Assembly (NCBI GenBank): GCA_948567375.1
Contig: OX419761.1
Location: 42,260,243 to 42,324,242 of the forward strand
DNA length: 64,000 nt
Source of the DNA: Lunularia cruciata
Lineage: Eukaryota > Streptophyta > Marchantiopsida > Lunulariales > Lunulariaceae
Reading direction: 5' to 3'
Below, piece by piece: positions 1 to 11,841 of this stretch (its first letter is position 1; each line of letters starts with the position of its first letter). A program made the translations under genes and the position numbers. The notes under the pieces were generated by a model that was given only the letters and a program-made list of their open reading frames with translations, ran no database searches and was not told where the DNA came from.

Positions 1-1100
1 GTGATTTGCCAAGGTTGTCCATTCTTGAGTGGACATTCAACGATGCAATATCTAATTTGGTGACAATAAAAACAATCAACATTCTGTCATAGTTGTTCTC
101 TATCTGTAGTGCCAAGTGGTCTCCGTTGAATGACATCAATCTTCATTGGTTTGGTTCCTCCATCCGTGTGTAATGTACTGGTAGGTTTTGTGAAGGTCGA
201 GGTCAAGACCAAGTTGTTGCAACTAAAATATCAAAGCATTTGGCCAACCGCATGGCTTCTTCCAAGTGTTGTTGCTCTTGCATAGTTTCCTCTAATTTTT
301 TCATGACTTCAAGCCTCGCACAAATCAATCCAGAGCTTCACCTTGATCGTCCTTGAATTTGCATAATGGTGTTCTTGAATTGCACAATGTAACTTCTTAT
401 AGAGCCAATCTGCTTCAACTTTGCCAACCTATCTTGTGCAACTTGTGTGGCATTTATAGCTTAGAATTAACCAATTATTGCACTCTTGAATTCTACTCCA
501 TGTCAAGATTGGTGCAACAATTTGCCATTTAGCTTGTTCCATTTAAAATTACCACCATAGCTTTGCTACTCAATCCAATTGACTGAAAGCCAAGAGAATC
601 TGTTTCTGTTCATCTTGAAGGTTGGTAGCTTTGAAATAAAGTTTGTAGTGAAACAAAAAATTCTCCATTGTCCCCAAGAGATTCTTGCCTTCATAAACCT
701 TGGGTTTTCAAAATCGGACATTGTCTTCTCCTTCTTGAATTGGTACTCTCTCTACATGCTCTTGTCGTCGATGGTCTCATTCATCCAACAATCAATTAAG
801 GTGCTCAATTTCTTACTACATAGCAATGATAACCTTAGATATTGCCGCCATGGTTACTACTCTATCACACCACCCGTAATCTATCTAATTTATTAGCACA
901 TAGATACAACACGTCCATCATTCTCCATAAGTTACAACCGAAAGTACCAAGAATTCCTCGGATAAGGTGATTGTATTCAAAATATCATGCCCAAAGCATG
1001 AGATGATGAACAATGTGAAACAATGCTTGGGTAGTATTTGGACTTGAAATTTCCAATGGTTTGGCATGAATAGATTTGGTGGTCCATAAATTCCATCCAT
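1..1100 (-). pseudogene. Ty3/gypsy gag remnant (element A), cut by window edge
   Basis: Decayed capsid (gag) gene of an LTR retrotransposon, read on the minus strand away from the LTR at 1123-1548. Translating the minus strand in pieces gives the retrotransposon gag signature: a Trp-rich stretch near 520-600 followed near 360-450 by a segment of the form AQxRLxxLKQxGSIRxYIxQF, typical of gag helices. A CX2CX4HX4C zinc knuckle lies at 33-74, with its His replaced by Tyr (CAC to TAC). Several in-frame stops (for example near 483-570) show it is dead. Protease and polymerase would lie beyond the left edge. The plus-strand open frame at 579-896 is only a shadow. Confidence 0.7.
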
Positions 1101-1105
1101 CCCAT

Positions 1106-1121
1106 TCTTGCTTTGATACCA
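1106..1121 (-). other. Primer-binding site, tRNA-Met type (element A)
   Basis: On the minus strand, one base after the LTR end, the sequence reads TGGTATCAAAGC. Plant LTR retrotransposons commonly use TGGTATCAGAGC, complementary to the 3' end of initiator tRNA-Met; only one base differs. This fixes the element as minus-strand and makes the adjacent LTR its 5' LTR. Confidence 0.75.
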
Positions 1122-1122
1122 A

Positions 1123-1548
1123 TGTAAAAGACCAAGACCAAGGAGAGAAATAGGAGAATGGAAACTCACACTAGGACACTCAAATGAGAGAAAACTCCAA
1201 ATGCCTAGCATGAGCTTTGGCTTTGGTATTTATAGGTAGCATACAAGGCCCTTGAGAAGCTTCTCAAGAAGTTTCCTCAAGCCGCTTTCTTAAAGTGCAA
1301 GCCAAGTTAACTAGGAAGCTTCTCAAGAAGCTTCCTTCTAGAAGCCACCTAATTGGTGTGCAAGCTAAGCTAGTTGGAAGCTTCTAGAAGCTTCCTTCTA
1401 GAAGCTACTTGCTTGAGGTGCAAGCTAAGTTAGCCGAGAAGTTTCCCAAGAAGCTTCCTAGATACTTTTGGAATATTCTAGGCTAATTTGTCTTATGTTT
1501 TACTTCATGAGCCCGACTAACTTTGTTGCTAAACTCTATATTGTTACA
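1123..1548 (-). mobile_element. 5' LTR of element A (heat-shock-motif LTR family)
   Basis: A 426-bp LTR bounded by TGTAA and TTACA. It aligns end to end with the 425-bp solo LTR at 34898-35322 and partly with 1549-1944. Internally it consists of about three imperfect units of roughly 70 bp, each with a GTGCAAGCTAAGTTA-like lead followed by clusters of GAAGCTTC. The primer site immediately to the left shows that it is the 5' LTR of the minus-strand element whose gag fills 1-1100. The clusters form canonical heat-shock elements, described separately. Confidence 0.85.
1377..1401. promoter_or_regulatory. Perfect heat-shock-element array in LTR
   Basis: The sequence GAAGCTTCTAGAAGCTTC alternates GAA and TTC with 2-bp spacers, i.e. 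four perfect nGAAn units. A further TTCTAGAA follows one base later. Heat-shock factor trimers bind at least three such inverted units. Weaker two-unit versions separated by TCAA occur upstream in the same LTR. Equivalent perfect blocks occur in the two related LTR copies. Binding is inferred from motif geometry only. Confidence 0.6.
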
Positions 1549-1944
1549 TATTGGGACACTTGAGTGTGGGAAACTCCGAATGCCAAGCATGAGCTTTGAC
1601 TTTAGTATAGTATTTATAGGGAGCATACAAGACTCTTGAGAAGCTTCTCAAGAAGCTTCCTTGAGTCACTTTCTTGGAGTGCAAGCCAAGTTAACCAAAA
1701 AGTTTCTCAAGAAGCTTCCTTCTAGAAGCTATTTACTTGGCGTGCAAACTAAACTAGTTGGAAGCTTCTAGAAGCTTCTTTTAGAAGCTATCTATTTGAG
1801 GTGCAAGCTAAACTAGCCAAGGAGCTTCCCAAGAAGCTTCCTAAGAATCTTCCTAGATAATTCTAGAATATTCTATGCTAATTTGGCCTATTTGCTACTT
1901 CATTAGCCTTAACTAAATTTATTGCTAAACTCCATATTGTTACA
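1549..1944 (-). mobile_element. Second, truncated LTR copy in tandem with the first
   Basis: Starts directly after the first LTR's TTACA end and aligns with LTR positions from about 48 onward, ending with the same TTGTTACA. It lacks roughly the first 47 bp of the LTR. Head-to-tail LTR copies without internal sequence can arise by unequal recombination or insertion into an older LTR. It contains the perfect GAA/TTC array at 1761-1778. Differences from the first copy are scattered substitutions. Confidence 0.75.
1761..1778. promoter_or_regulatory. Perfect heat-shock element in truncated LTR
   Basis: The same 18-bp GAAGCTTCTAGAAGCTTC block as in the neighbouring LTR, giving four alternating nGAAn units. 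The flanking TTCTAGAA unit is partly eroded here (TTTTAGAA). Confidence 0.55.
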
Positions 1945-4030
1945 TTTGAGCTATGCAAGTTGTAAGATCTACACACTACTTGAGCATCCAAAGAAATATC
2001 ACCTTGAGTTTTTGATCTCCTATGGATTGCACTAGCCAATGCTCTTTATAGAGCAATGAACACACACTGTCTAAAGTATGCTACAAAGAATAAGAGTGAG
2101 AGTGGTATCCCTTGGCATCTAATATAATAAGCTCTCATGCAATCCCTAAAAAATGGTCAAAAAACATGCTTATTTCTCCATATAACTCCAAGGCTAGAGG
2201 AACAAAGAGGTGACCTTGCACATACCCCTATACTTGGAGACCTTATGTGTTGCTACTTTGCTTGCTGCCCAGCTAGGAGGATGAGTAATCACTCTTTCCA
2301 AAACTACGTCATGCATGTGGTTTGTAATCACAACCTCCACCACTATCACTTGATCATCTTGGACCAAATATAAGTCCGCTTTAACACGTGTCATTTGCAT
2401 CAAATATGAACGCTTCCTCCAAGCAAGGTATCCACTCTCTTGTGCCATAGCAAATAATATATCACTAATGGCATCATGGTAGCTATCCTTTGTCCTCCAT
2501 AAGGACACCATAACATATGGACTGCTATTGCATCTAGTGTAGAACCACACTCATAAGTGAGTAACAAAGATGTAGATGAGTGGACCAAACCTAGGCAAAT
2601 TCTCATCATTGTAGAAAAAGTGGTTGGTGCAAGTCAGAATTCCCTAATGCATAGTTGAGCTAGGATCCAAGAGCTTGTACCTTTTTTGTAATAAAGAGCA
2701 AGGACGTGCTCTAGTGATCAAGGAATGGATGAGTCAACTAAGAGAGAATATAACATATGTTGACATTGTCGCTCCATCAAGGAAGACTACAAACCTCTGG
2801 TCCAATCTGATGGTAGTGAAGCAAAGGATGGAAGGCACTCTTGTACACATGGAGATAGACCATCTCTTGTTTGCCATAATAACACCTAGAGAGAAAAGGA
2901 TCCCTCTTCCATCTTGGTCACATAAGTTTCCAAAGTTGGCTATTAGCAACCACAAAATGGAAGGAAATTAGGAGTGTTGAGAGAGCACAACTACCCTAAA
3001 ATAAGTGTCATCTTCTCCATAACAAACCTGCCCTTCCGCATGAGATTGGTAGAGATGTCTGCCTACATGCCAAATCCAATTTCACACACTCAAATTTCCT
3101 TGGTCCAATGATATTACCAAAGACTCCCATAATCCTCCAATCAAAATCTCTAAACGTGATAGGAAAGTCAAGGAAGAGGGAACCGTGTGGAGAATGTATG
3201 TTGGTTGAAGGCAATACTAGAGGAAAATATACCACATTCCACCTATGAATCTCCTAATAGAGGAAGATCATCCACATGGAGATTATCCTTTGCAAGGGGA
3301 GCATCTAAGAAGCATGTGATATAATCCTCGGATCCTACTGCACTCCAAGAATACTTAGTCCATTTGTAGATGTGACACACCACTTTGGATGCCCAAGGTG
3401 TGGAGAGATACTTGAAGGAGACCATTACTCTGCACTTTGACACCTTGACTCTCAAGCGTACAGGATGTAGCTCAATAATCAATGGCCTGCCTAATCTGAT
3501 CTACAAGGTCCACAATGTGTGTATTGTCTGCTAAGGAGAGAAATATATAATCTAGCATGGCCAGAGTAGTAGATAAGAGAGCTATTAAGTGAGCTATGGT
3601 AAACAAAGGTCACTCTAAAGGATCTCCCTATTGTGTACCGACAATTGACTCCAAGACGGTGACACCCTCTTGTGACCACCTCTATTGGTAGTAAAGGGAA
3701 GCAAGAGAGCCATAGAACGACTACACAAAGGGAATGAGACTCGCCAAGGATACACTGGCCTCCCTAAGCTCTCTAAAGATGGATGCTTGAGAGACTCTAT
3801 TAAAACCATTCTCAACATCCACTTGTAGGACAACCACTCTGGATGGATATGTAAAAGTGTCCCGATGCCTAGGGAAATAGCCTCGTAACCTTTGGTTTAA
3901 CTTTTGCAAATCGAGGTGAACTAAGGTGCTCTTGGAAGTGAGATAGATGGTGAAAAACAATGGTGCAGCTAACAAAATGCAATGAAAAACTTCTAATAGC
4001 AATAGGTCTAATGTACCGATTTCAAACAAT
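1945..4030 (-). pseudogene. LINE-like reverse transcriptase, copy A (degenerate)
   Basis: Decayed polymerase of a non-LTR retrotransposon on the minus strand, paralogous to 15170-17522. From its upstream side, recognisable pieces are: RT motif A near 3800 (LQVDVENGFNRVS); the catalytic loop near 3520, which reads LADNTHIV where ADDT is expected; KVSKC near 3440; a segment ending VDDLPLLGD near 3240; and a C-terminal block near 2200-2550 with ADLYLVQDDQVIVVEVV, which could be a PD-(D/E)XK-type endonuclease. Frames change repeatedly and the second catalytic Asp is Asn (GAT to AAT), so it is inactive. Homology with copy B fades at about 4016. Assignment to a named LINE clade is not possible by eye. 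Confidence 0.6.
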
Positions 4031-4874
4031 AGCTAATTCAAACAATTGGACATGACAATAAATTCATCAAAGTCATGTTAGTTTTTCAACAAGATAGAAA
4101 GCTAGCCCAAACTTGCTTTCCCGTCCGAGTTACAAAGCTACACGAGTCAGGTTGCAAGTGTTCCCACACTGCATAAAAGGTTTACATTGTCCAATATCGT
4201 CCCGCTATTTCCCAAATTTAGTGGGAGAATACAGTTTTTTTGTGTCTTCTGTAAACTGTTTGCAGTTTCCTGTGGGGCGGTGGGGAAAAGATCGGGAGTA
4301 AAACGGGAAAAAGACTGTAAACTGATGTTTCTTGGACTTTGACCGTGTTGCGTTGGAGATGCCCTAAGAAGTGAGCGGATAAAGTTCAGTTCATTGACTC
4401 CAGGATGGGCTGTGCTCCTGGACTACGCGACGTGATTTTGTAGATACAGTACTTCATCCCGTGGCGACTTCGCCTGGTTGTAAAGTTCCAGTCTATTCTG
4501 GAGCTTGCTGGCTGAAGCAGCTATCCTCAAGTTGATTTGTGTTAGACCTTGCAATCAACTTGCAATCAACTTTTAGTGCGAGTTCGTGCCCCAAAGCTTA
4601 TTTGCTCTGGCTAGCATATCGATCGTATCATAGTTGTCATGGCTTCTTCAGGCAATGCCTGAACACTTTGTCAGCAGATAAAGTATTTGAGAGTATCATT
4701 TTGCTATTGGGGTTTCGCTCCCTTCTACCTCTTAGATTTTATCCTTGTCCGGTTTGAAGGGGTCTTTACACTTTGTTATCCTATGGGGCGAGTTCGGTGT
4801 TCCTCTAATTTTGTTTGCTATCCATTGCACCAAGGAAAGCAATTCACTTGTACAGTTCTTTATCCCTGAAAGGC

Positions 4875-4920
4875 GCCAAGATAGAAATGGAGATCTGATC
4901 GACTCCATTTCTATCTTGGC
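4875..4920. repeat. Perfect 18-bp inverted repeat, 10-nt loop
   Basis: Arms 4875-4892 and 4903-4920 are exact reverse complements (GCCAAGATAGAAATGGAG). The arms are too long to be expected by chance, yet shorter than a normal plant microRNA precursor. No T-tract or gene end is next to it. Confidence 0.85.
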
Positions 4921-6069
4921 AGATGATAGAATCTCCTCACAGCGTTTACCTCACCCCCAGCAATGCACACTATATGCACCGTACAATACAGGAACAGATG
5001 ACTTTATTGCCTATGTATTTCGTATTGTGACTCATCCCTCGAGTACAATCTTGAAACTTCTTAAAAGATTTCGTTCATTGTCCAAGTATAACTCGAAGAA
5101 TGTATCAGTTTCATTTCTTTCCATGTAACCAACCACGCAGCGACGATTCTATAAACCATTTCACACAAATTCCCTGTATTTACCAAATTATCGGAGATAT
5201 CTGAATGTTTTACATATCAACAATAAAATTTTTTGTAACTGCTACATGTTTGTCAGCTTCTTATTTCAACACTACAGAAGGAAGTTATATAAACCCTGGC
5301 TTGGCTTTTATGTCCCATGCCACTCGACAAAAGACATGCATCTTTGGCTTAAGTAGTCAATAATAGAGGGTTTTAATTAGAAATACCAAATTCCATAACA
5401 ATCATAAATAATTATTTCATGGGTGATCTATCAATTTTAGGAGAGATAAGCGTGAAACTGGAAAATTGTTAAAAATTTCTAACATATTAAATCATATTTT
5501 TCTTCTGTATAGTTTTTGTGAATTTCCAATGAATTAAAAATTGATCCATTTATCTCATTGTCTTTTCAACTCCTGAATTTTGTTGATATTTTATTGTAGT
5601 TTTATTGTAAATTCTAGTTTGTAAATTCAGGTCTGACACGAGGTTTCTTAAAGGAACTTCGTTAATATATTGTTCTTTCCCGTAACGCTTTATAATATTT
5701 CAAATTAAAATGCTTTGCTACCTTTATGAAGTGTCCCATAAAATATAATGGTCACCACATTCCACAAGGTTTACTGAAATTCCCGAATTGAAAGCCCTTA
5801 ATGCATCCTCTCTTAGTAGTACCAGAGTGTACTGCACTACACGAAAAATCGAGTACATGTTCCCCGCTTTGAGATGATGCATAGTATCGTGGAAACTGGT
5901 TGTGTTCGGAACTCAGTCTTTATAGCAAAAGAGAATCCTTTGTGATCATGAGCAACCATTTTGACCAAACCAGTTATCGTTCTGTTGACGATAATGTCTA
6001 TTGTGGTTGCTGATCTAAATGCTTGCATGGCAAAGATGGCGAAATTCCCGAATTCCAACTTGTACGGTT

Positions 6070-6113
6070 TGATGGGGTCTTCCCATCCTTTGTCAATTCT
6101 ACGCGGTCGCCTT
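6070..6113 (+). repeat. Dispersed inverted repeat, left copy
   Basis: A 21-bp block (TGATGGGGTCTTCCCATCCT plus T), a 10-bp variable gap and a 13-bp block (ACGCGGTCGCCTT) recur in inverse orientation at 9278-9322. Two exact blocks with conserved order and near-equal spacing suggest a shared, decayed transposon end. Confidence 0.6.
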
Positions 6114-7324
6114 TCCCCTAATGTCAACTACCGAAGTTTAGCAAAACCTTTTCTTTCATGTGCTCATCAACCAAATCCCATGCAGTGGAAGGGAACTATA
6201 CCGTTTCTATCCTATTACTCTCATGTATTTAGACGCCATGAATCTTGGTAAGGACCTCGTATGCTTCTGCGTGTGTTGCACATCACGATGATCCTAAACT
6301 ACGCTTTCTGCAGACTAAGTCGTATCGAGAAAAAGGTAATCGATACGGTTGCCATCACTCAAGTCGGTAAGGTACCCAGACGATAAGGCATTCATATGAT
6401 TCGGAATTTTCCTCACCAGCTGCAGGAATAACCAAAATGGAAAGGACGGCTTTGAGTGATCATAGGATGAACTTTATGACTACCTAACGCCTTCATGGAA
6501 CTGGCTTTTCTGTCTTTCTTCTCACTGCATAGAGCAAGTCAAGACGATTGTCATTCATTGAACATATTTCGTCACAATGACTTGCGAATAACGACTCTGC
6601 GTTGAAACTCTGGGAACTTTAACGTCACTTGTAAAGATCACACTAATTTGTAGTTCTGATATAGGATGCATATATGAGGGAGTTTCAAATAGGGGGTTTG
6701 TTTTACCCGAAAATATTAATAGGTATTCGTAAATTTATTTCAGGTAGGGTGTGGGAGATACTCTCATTTTTTATAGGGGAAACCCATGACCCTAAAATAT
6801 TTATGGGTCATTAAAATAGTGACTTGTAATGTTCTGCCGGATATCCGGAATTCCTCATATATCTTAATTAATTTGTAGACTTTAATTTGGGTCATTAACT
6901 ATAATTCAACTTTGAATTTGAATTTGAATATGAAACATAGATGTTATTATTGTGTGAAATGATCAATTTTTCTCTTTTGAAATGCTCTAGTATTAGAACT
7001 TGAGCAGTGAAAGAAAGAGTTCGGGATGGGGATGAGTTCTCTTCGACATTTCTCCTGTCAACATTTCTCCATGAGGTAATTGATCTTCCAAGAATTCACG
7101 GTAGAGAGAAAACCAGAGAAGTAATGATGTAAATTTTTATTGTCTATAATCAGGAAGCTGATGGTTGTTTTGAATCCTTAATAAAACTTCAAACAACTTT
7201 TGTAATCACGGGTTGGTTGGTGATAGGTGTTGCTTCAAAAGTTGCTGTTGATTTAGAGAATGGGTGTTGAAAAGAAGTCTTCTATAAAAGTATTGATCCT
7301 TTCTTGTCTGAAATTTTTGTTCCT

Positions 7325-7503
7325 CTTGATGAATATTGATTTTCTCTTGAATAATATCAATTCTCCATTGAATGAATATCAATTCTTTGTTGAGAGAATA
7401 TCTATTCTCTCTAACATTGAATGAATATTAATTTTTTGTTGGGAGAATATCTTTTTTCTCTACGAGAATATCTATTTTCTCAAAGAGAATATGAATTTTT
7501 AGA
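7325..7503 (+). repeat. Degenerate short tandem repeat (GAATATCAATT-type)
   Basis: Irregular units of about 20-25 bp alternate TTGAATGAATATCAATTCT-like and GAGAATATCTATTCTC-like sequence across 180 bp. The open frame through its right half encodes only low-complexity repeats and is not considered a gene. Confidence 0.6.
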
Positions 7504-7559
7504 TGTACTAATTTCATTCCACATTCTTATTTCTTATTGGGACCTTTCACTAAAATTAG

Positions 7560-7745
7560 AAATTCTCATAGGAAAAGAAAATCGGAAAGAGAGAAAGGAA
7601 TGGAGAGTAGATTGCGTGCAAGTTCAAGTTTAAAGGAGGAGAAAAGAGAATCCAACAAATAAAGGAGAAGGAAAGGGAGAGGAGGTTAGTTCAAAAGAGA
7701 AGGGAGGAATATCAAACAAAGAGGAGGGAAAGGAGAGAAGATTGA
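7560..7745 (+). repeat. Purine-rich (GA) tract
   Basis: About 185 bp, largely A and G, built from GGAGGAGAAAAGAG, GGAGAAGGAAAGGGAG and GGAGGGAAAGGAGAG-like pieces. It immediately follows the tandem repeat at 7325-7503. Such tracts can adopt triplex structure, but no function is visible. Confidence 0.6.
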
Positions 7746-9277
7746 GTGGATTTAGTTACAAAAACAGAATGGAAACCTAACACCGACCAAAACCTCAACT
7801 TGTGAGGAAACTCTAGATGAACCTCATAGCTATCCCGTTCATTTGATAGTCCTAGGGTAGTTTAAATTTTATCTTTTAAGTTCATGGTGCTCAATTTCAA
7901 GGGTAATACTACACATCTAGAGGTGAATTTTGAAAAAAAATGAAATCTCTCATAATTTTTTTTATATATACATAATTTTCTAAATCTTGGCAATTGGTTG
8001 TGTTTTAATCTGAGCTAATCTACATCTTTCCTTTGCTTCCATTGATTCATTCTTGAGTTTTGTATGGTTAGAAAGAGCCTGTAAAAATGCAATAAGTGTG
8101 GATCAAGATGTTACCTTCCCTCTAGATACTTTTTTCATTTTCCAAGATTTATATTCCAATTTTCTATCATTGTTATGCTCTTCTCTATCTTCTACTCTTT
8201 CTGGTGGAATCTCATGAGATAAATGTGATAAAAGAACGTACATTGTGAATGAGCTCTTGGTAAGGGAACATATTCCAAATGTTCTTGTGATTTTGTAACA
8301 AATTCTGAACCGCAATCCAGTGGATTTCTGGAACGGCACGTAACTTCACTAAATATGTTTCAGTTTCATTTCTTTTGTTTGACGGGTACCCATTATTTTC
8401 TTTAAGGAATCGATAAAGTTCCGTAAAGAACTCCAAAATTCTGTTCTTGAGACGCACTATTGAACTTAGACGAATAGCAAACTTAATCAAAACGTCTTGT
8501 TGTACCTATCTGCATGCATGGAATATATTTTATGCTTTTGCATTTCCTTTATATATAATTTTGACCGTCCTCATGTATCTGTTTAAGACATATGTTTCAT
8601 AACTTTTCGAACACTAGGTGCAAAGGAAGTACGCATAATTTCCAAGTATGAATTTATGAAAGCTAAATAACTCATTTTTCGTGACAAAGTAGCAGCGTGG
8701 GGCCCCCATCCTCTCAACTTGTCAAAGCCTTAAAAGCTATTGTTCTATGCCAATGGCGGCCACTGCATAATCGAATTCCCAAGTATCCGCACGATTCTCG
8801 AGGCTGTGCTTGCAAGATGAACCTAAAAGCAGTATACCTTTTCCATTAGAGAAAATTGTTTGCGTGGCTCGGTACAGAGATGAAATTCTTACTAGAAAAG
8901 CTTCAGATCTGATAGTAGACTCTCGAGCACACCATGGCTTATCATGACCTAAATCAAGAGCTCGAACTGCAGCTCAACGGTTTAAATATAAATAAATATA
9001 AAATATGTACGATGCCTCTACAGTGACATCAACTGCAGTGCACAGTACTGAAGAGTGGTTACAGAGAATGATGTTTTAAGGTTGGTGAAGGTAAGTTGCA
9101 AGAAACTGAGGTTTCATGATCAGACCTGGACAAACCAGGAGAGTAAAACTACATCCATGGAACCAGAAAACATAGACACGTATCGGGGACATGCATGGTC
9201 AGACATGATTGTCAAGAATATCGGGGAGAGTTGTTCAGAAGTTGATAGTTTGGTAGGACGGTTCCTCTCAACGAGAG

Positions 9278-9322
9278 AAGGCGACCGCGTGTGATAACGA
9301 GAAGGATGGGAAGACCCCATCA
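9278..9322 (-). repeat. Dispersed inverted repeat, right copy
   Basis: Reverse complement of the two exact blocks at 6070-6090 and 6101-6113, here at 9302-9322 and 9278-9290, separated by 11 bp. No longer homology extends outward on either side. Confidence 0.6.
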
Positions 9323-11806
9323 GGCCTCACAAAGAACAGACATAGCGGATAAAATGGGGCTAAGAGTAAGAGTATCAGTAAGAGGTTTCTCTCAACCTAA
9401 CTGCTTAGTTTCCCGCATCGTACATGAATCCGGTCACCTTCATAGTACTTTAAGGGCCTTCCCCTCTTTATCTCTTTACACACTCATGTTCATGTGTAGG
9501 AGCCAAATCAACATCCATATAAAGGACAAGCTTATCACGAAGTACCACATGTTGGAAAACGTGTTCGGAGGCTTGCGACATTTGCAAAATACTACCTCTC
9601 TGAATGTCCTACATATTCCTGATGGACCGAGACGCCACTGGGTTGTAAAGGCATGCGGTATGCTCGTGCTGCCGACTCGAAGGTTTCTTAGACTCGAGAT
9701 TTGGAGATTCTGACCGTGAGATAACTGCCACTAAGGACTTGCTGAAAATTTTCATTGCAGCACGGAGACAAATTGAAGTCGGCTCATAGCGGCTTTTGAG
9801 TTAAAGCACATGCAAAAAGGATATTGAAAATGTTCTCCTTACATGAGATTTTCTCAAACATCCCAGCTCGGCGGCTCGATAAAATCCAGATATAGCATGA
9901 TGTATTTCTTCAAAGAGAAGGGACTTCCGCAAAGTTAACTCTCAAGCCGCAGGCCTCTTTCCTATTTATATCATATTGCGTATTCACATCAGTCTGACCA
10001 GAATCTCAGGTGCAGGGCAAAAATACCGTAAGCTTGGAGAACAAAGTTCATAATATTGTGTATTTCCTCACCAACGAATGATGGGAGTTTAAGCTAGAAA
10101 GTTGATCAGGTTTCATATATTATGCAGAACTGCTTGCAGTTGACCTTCATACTCTCTAGAATAGCTACATCCAAATCGTTTTTACTCCTCCATGCCAAAT
10201 TGCTCCACTTCTTCCCGAGTACGTACGCACTGGTAGCGCGTAGGGTGAGTTCGAGTTCTCCTTGTCATGAGAAATGTGCGTACGCTGTGAAATGGTCGTC
10301 TACGTAGAAGAGTTGTCCTCCGCCATAACGTTCCTGGCAGAAGAGTTGAAAAGTTTCTCTGCAGATGCAATAAGTTCAGGCTGAAATCTGTTACAGTAGC
10401 AACTTGTTAAGATGCCCCACCACGACAAAGTGAGATCGCCTTCGCAGTCTTGAAGATTAGTTTCATGCATGTTGTTCGCAAGGATAAGAGGGCTAAACTA
10501 TTCAACGGAATTCGACAATTTATATCAACTTCAACACCAGGGAGATGCGGACTATCGTGGATTTATGCTCCTGATCCTGCTCAAAAGTTTAATGCGGTTG
10601 ACCTCATTTCATTGCCCGTGAGCGTTCCGAACGACCAGGTCACGGTGAAGTCTTATTCTCTGCTCGATTTGGATTCGATGCATGCTCCATGAAGTTGGCT
10701 CCGAAGTCCTAGTCAAATGAACCAGGAAGTACCAGGATGCATGTGGCTGGGTAATGTACTCCATATAAGCCTGTCCGGAAATCTTCTGATGAATGGTTGA
10801 AGCAAATACTCATTTTATAAGAGGAACTTTTATCCAAAGAGGTTGACTAAGTAGCCTACAATTTGGCCAAGTTCTGCGTCGTTGGACTATCTGGTGATCT
10901 TTTGGGTTCGTTTCAACACAATATTATATGGATTTTGCCACCGAATTAATGTGCATGTACCTTGGATGAACTTCAAGTGAATCGTTTCCTCTAGCGTATA
11001 CGACCTGCACCATCTATAAACTATTATCTGCGCATATAACATATCGGAGAAAAGCTATGAACTCGGATGTAGGCCTCTAGAAATGGGCATCTGAAGATAT
11101 TGATTATTGCCATTCCATGATAGGAGGGAAGCTTAAGGAACTCGACACCTACGGTATGCTACCTGAAGATATGGATGATAGACTATTCATGAGAGAAGAC
11201 CTAACGATATACCAGGTTATCCACCAGGAGTGATCGTGATCAGAAGCGTTTAACCATAACAAGGAGGCCGACAACCTACCCCAAGCTTAAGCGGCAACAA
11301 TATATAATTATCTGTAGTGCAATTTGCTGGCTCCCTTTGCGTGCCAACTTTGGAACCATTAGGATTGCACCATCTTGTTAATATATTGTATGTAGTGAGC
11401 TCGATAATCGATGTGAGTATTAACCTGTTTATAGCAAGAACACGAAAGGATTGCCGCGCGCTGTGAAATGTCCCCATCGCAAGGAAGCACCCTGTAGCTT
11501 CTAATTGCGTTAGCCTGCTGGAGCGCGAGGCAATCGTTGTTACCTTGCTTTCCAGCGAAGCGAACCGAATGAAGAGATCTGCTCAAAAGGCCGTTGTATA
11601 AGGGAATTCATGGGCGTCACAGGTAGGTCGAAATGCTCAACTCGTTTGAAACGATTTTAGCTTGTAGTTGCATGGCTTCCAAGTGCACGTCTGCTTTCGA
11701 ATTCGATATCTTTAATATTTCTCATACAGTATTGTGATAGTAACACCAGTCTAAATGCTATGGTGACTAGACTGCTGCCGGATATAAGTAGACACAAGTT
11801 TGTATG

Positions 11807-11841
11807 ATCGAGTACTGGGCCCAGCAGGCCCAGTACTCGAT
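11807..11841. repeat. Perfect 15-bp inverted repeat, 5-nt loop
   Basis: Arms 11807-11821 (ATCGAGTACTGGGCC) and 11827-11841 are exact reverse complements around CAGCA. Another member of the set of short hairpins scattered through this window. Confidence 0.85.

Larger units (their letters stand above)
4071..7320. other. No recognisable gene; mixed-composition spacer
   Basis: Short open frames occur on both strands, but none shows a domain, a codon pattern or a consistent splice structure. A perfect hairpin lies at 4875-4920 and half of a dispersed inverted repeat at 6070-6113. A small possible foldback of about 190 bp (6669-6862) has TATATGAGG-like ends in opposite orientation, too short to classify. 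Confidence 0.5.

Noticed and set aside
4875..4920. MicroRNA precursor or transcription terminator
   Set aside because: An 18-bp perfect stem with a 10-nt loop is shorter than plant precursors, no conserved mature sequence was recognised, and there is no adjacent gene end or T-tract.
6669..6862. Small MITE with TATATGAGG ends
   Set aside because: The matching ends are only about 10 bp and no target duplication is apparent, so it is not listed as an element.
8103..8490. Overlapping minus-strand frames as a gene
   Set aside because: Some helical character, but no recognisable motif, and the frames are interrupted; not enough to call.
9055..9713. Two adjacent plus-strand frames as a gene
   Set aside because: No domain, no matching splice sites, and part of the first frame is a dispersed inverted repeat shared with 6070.
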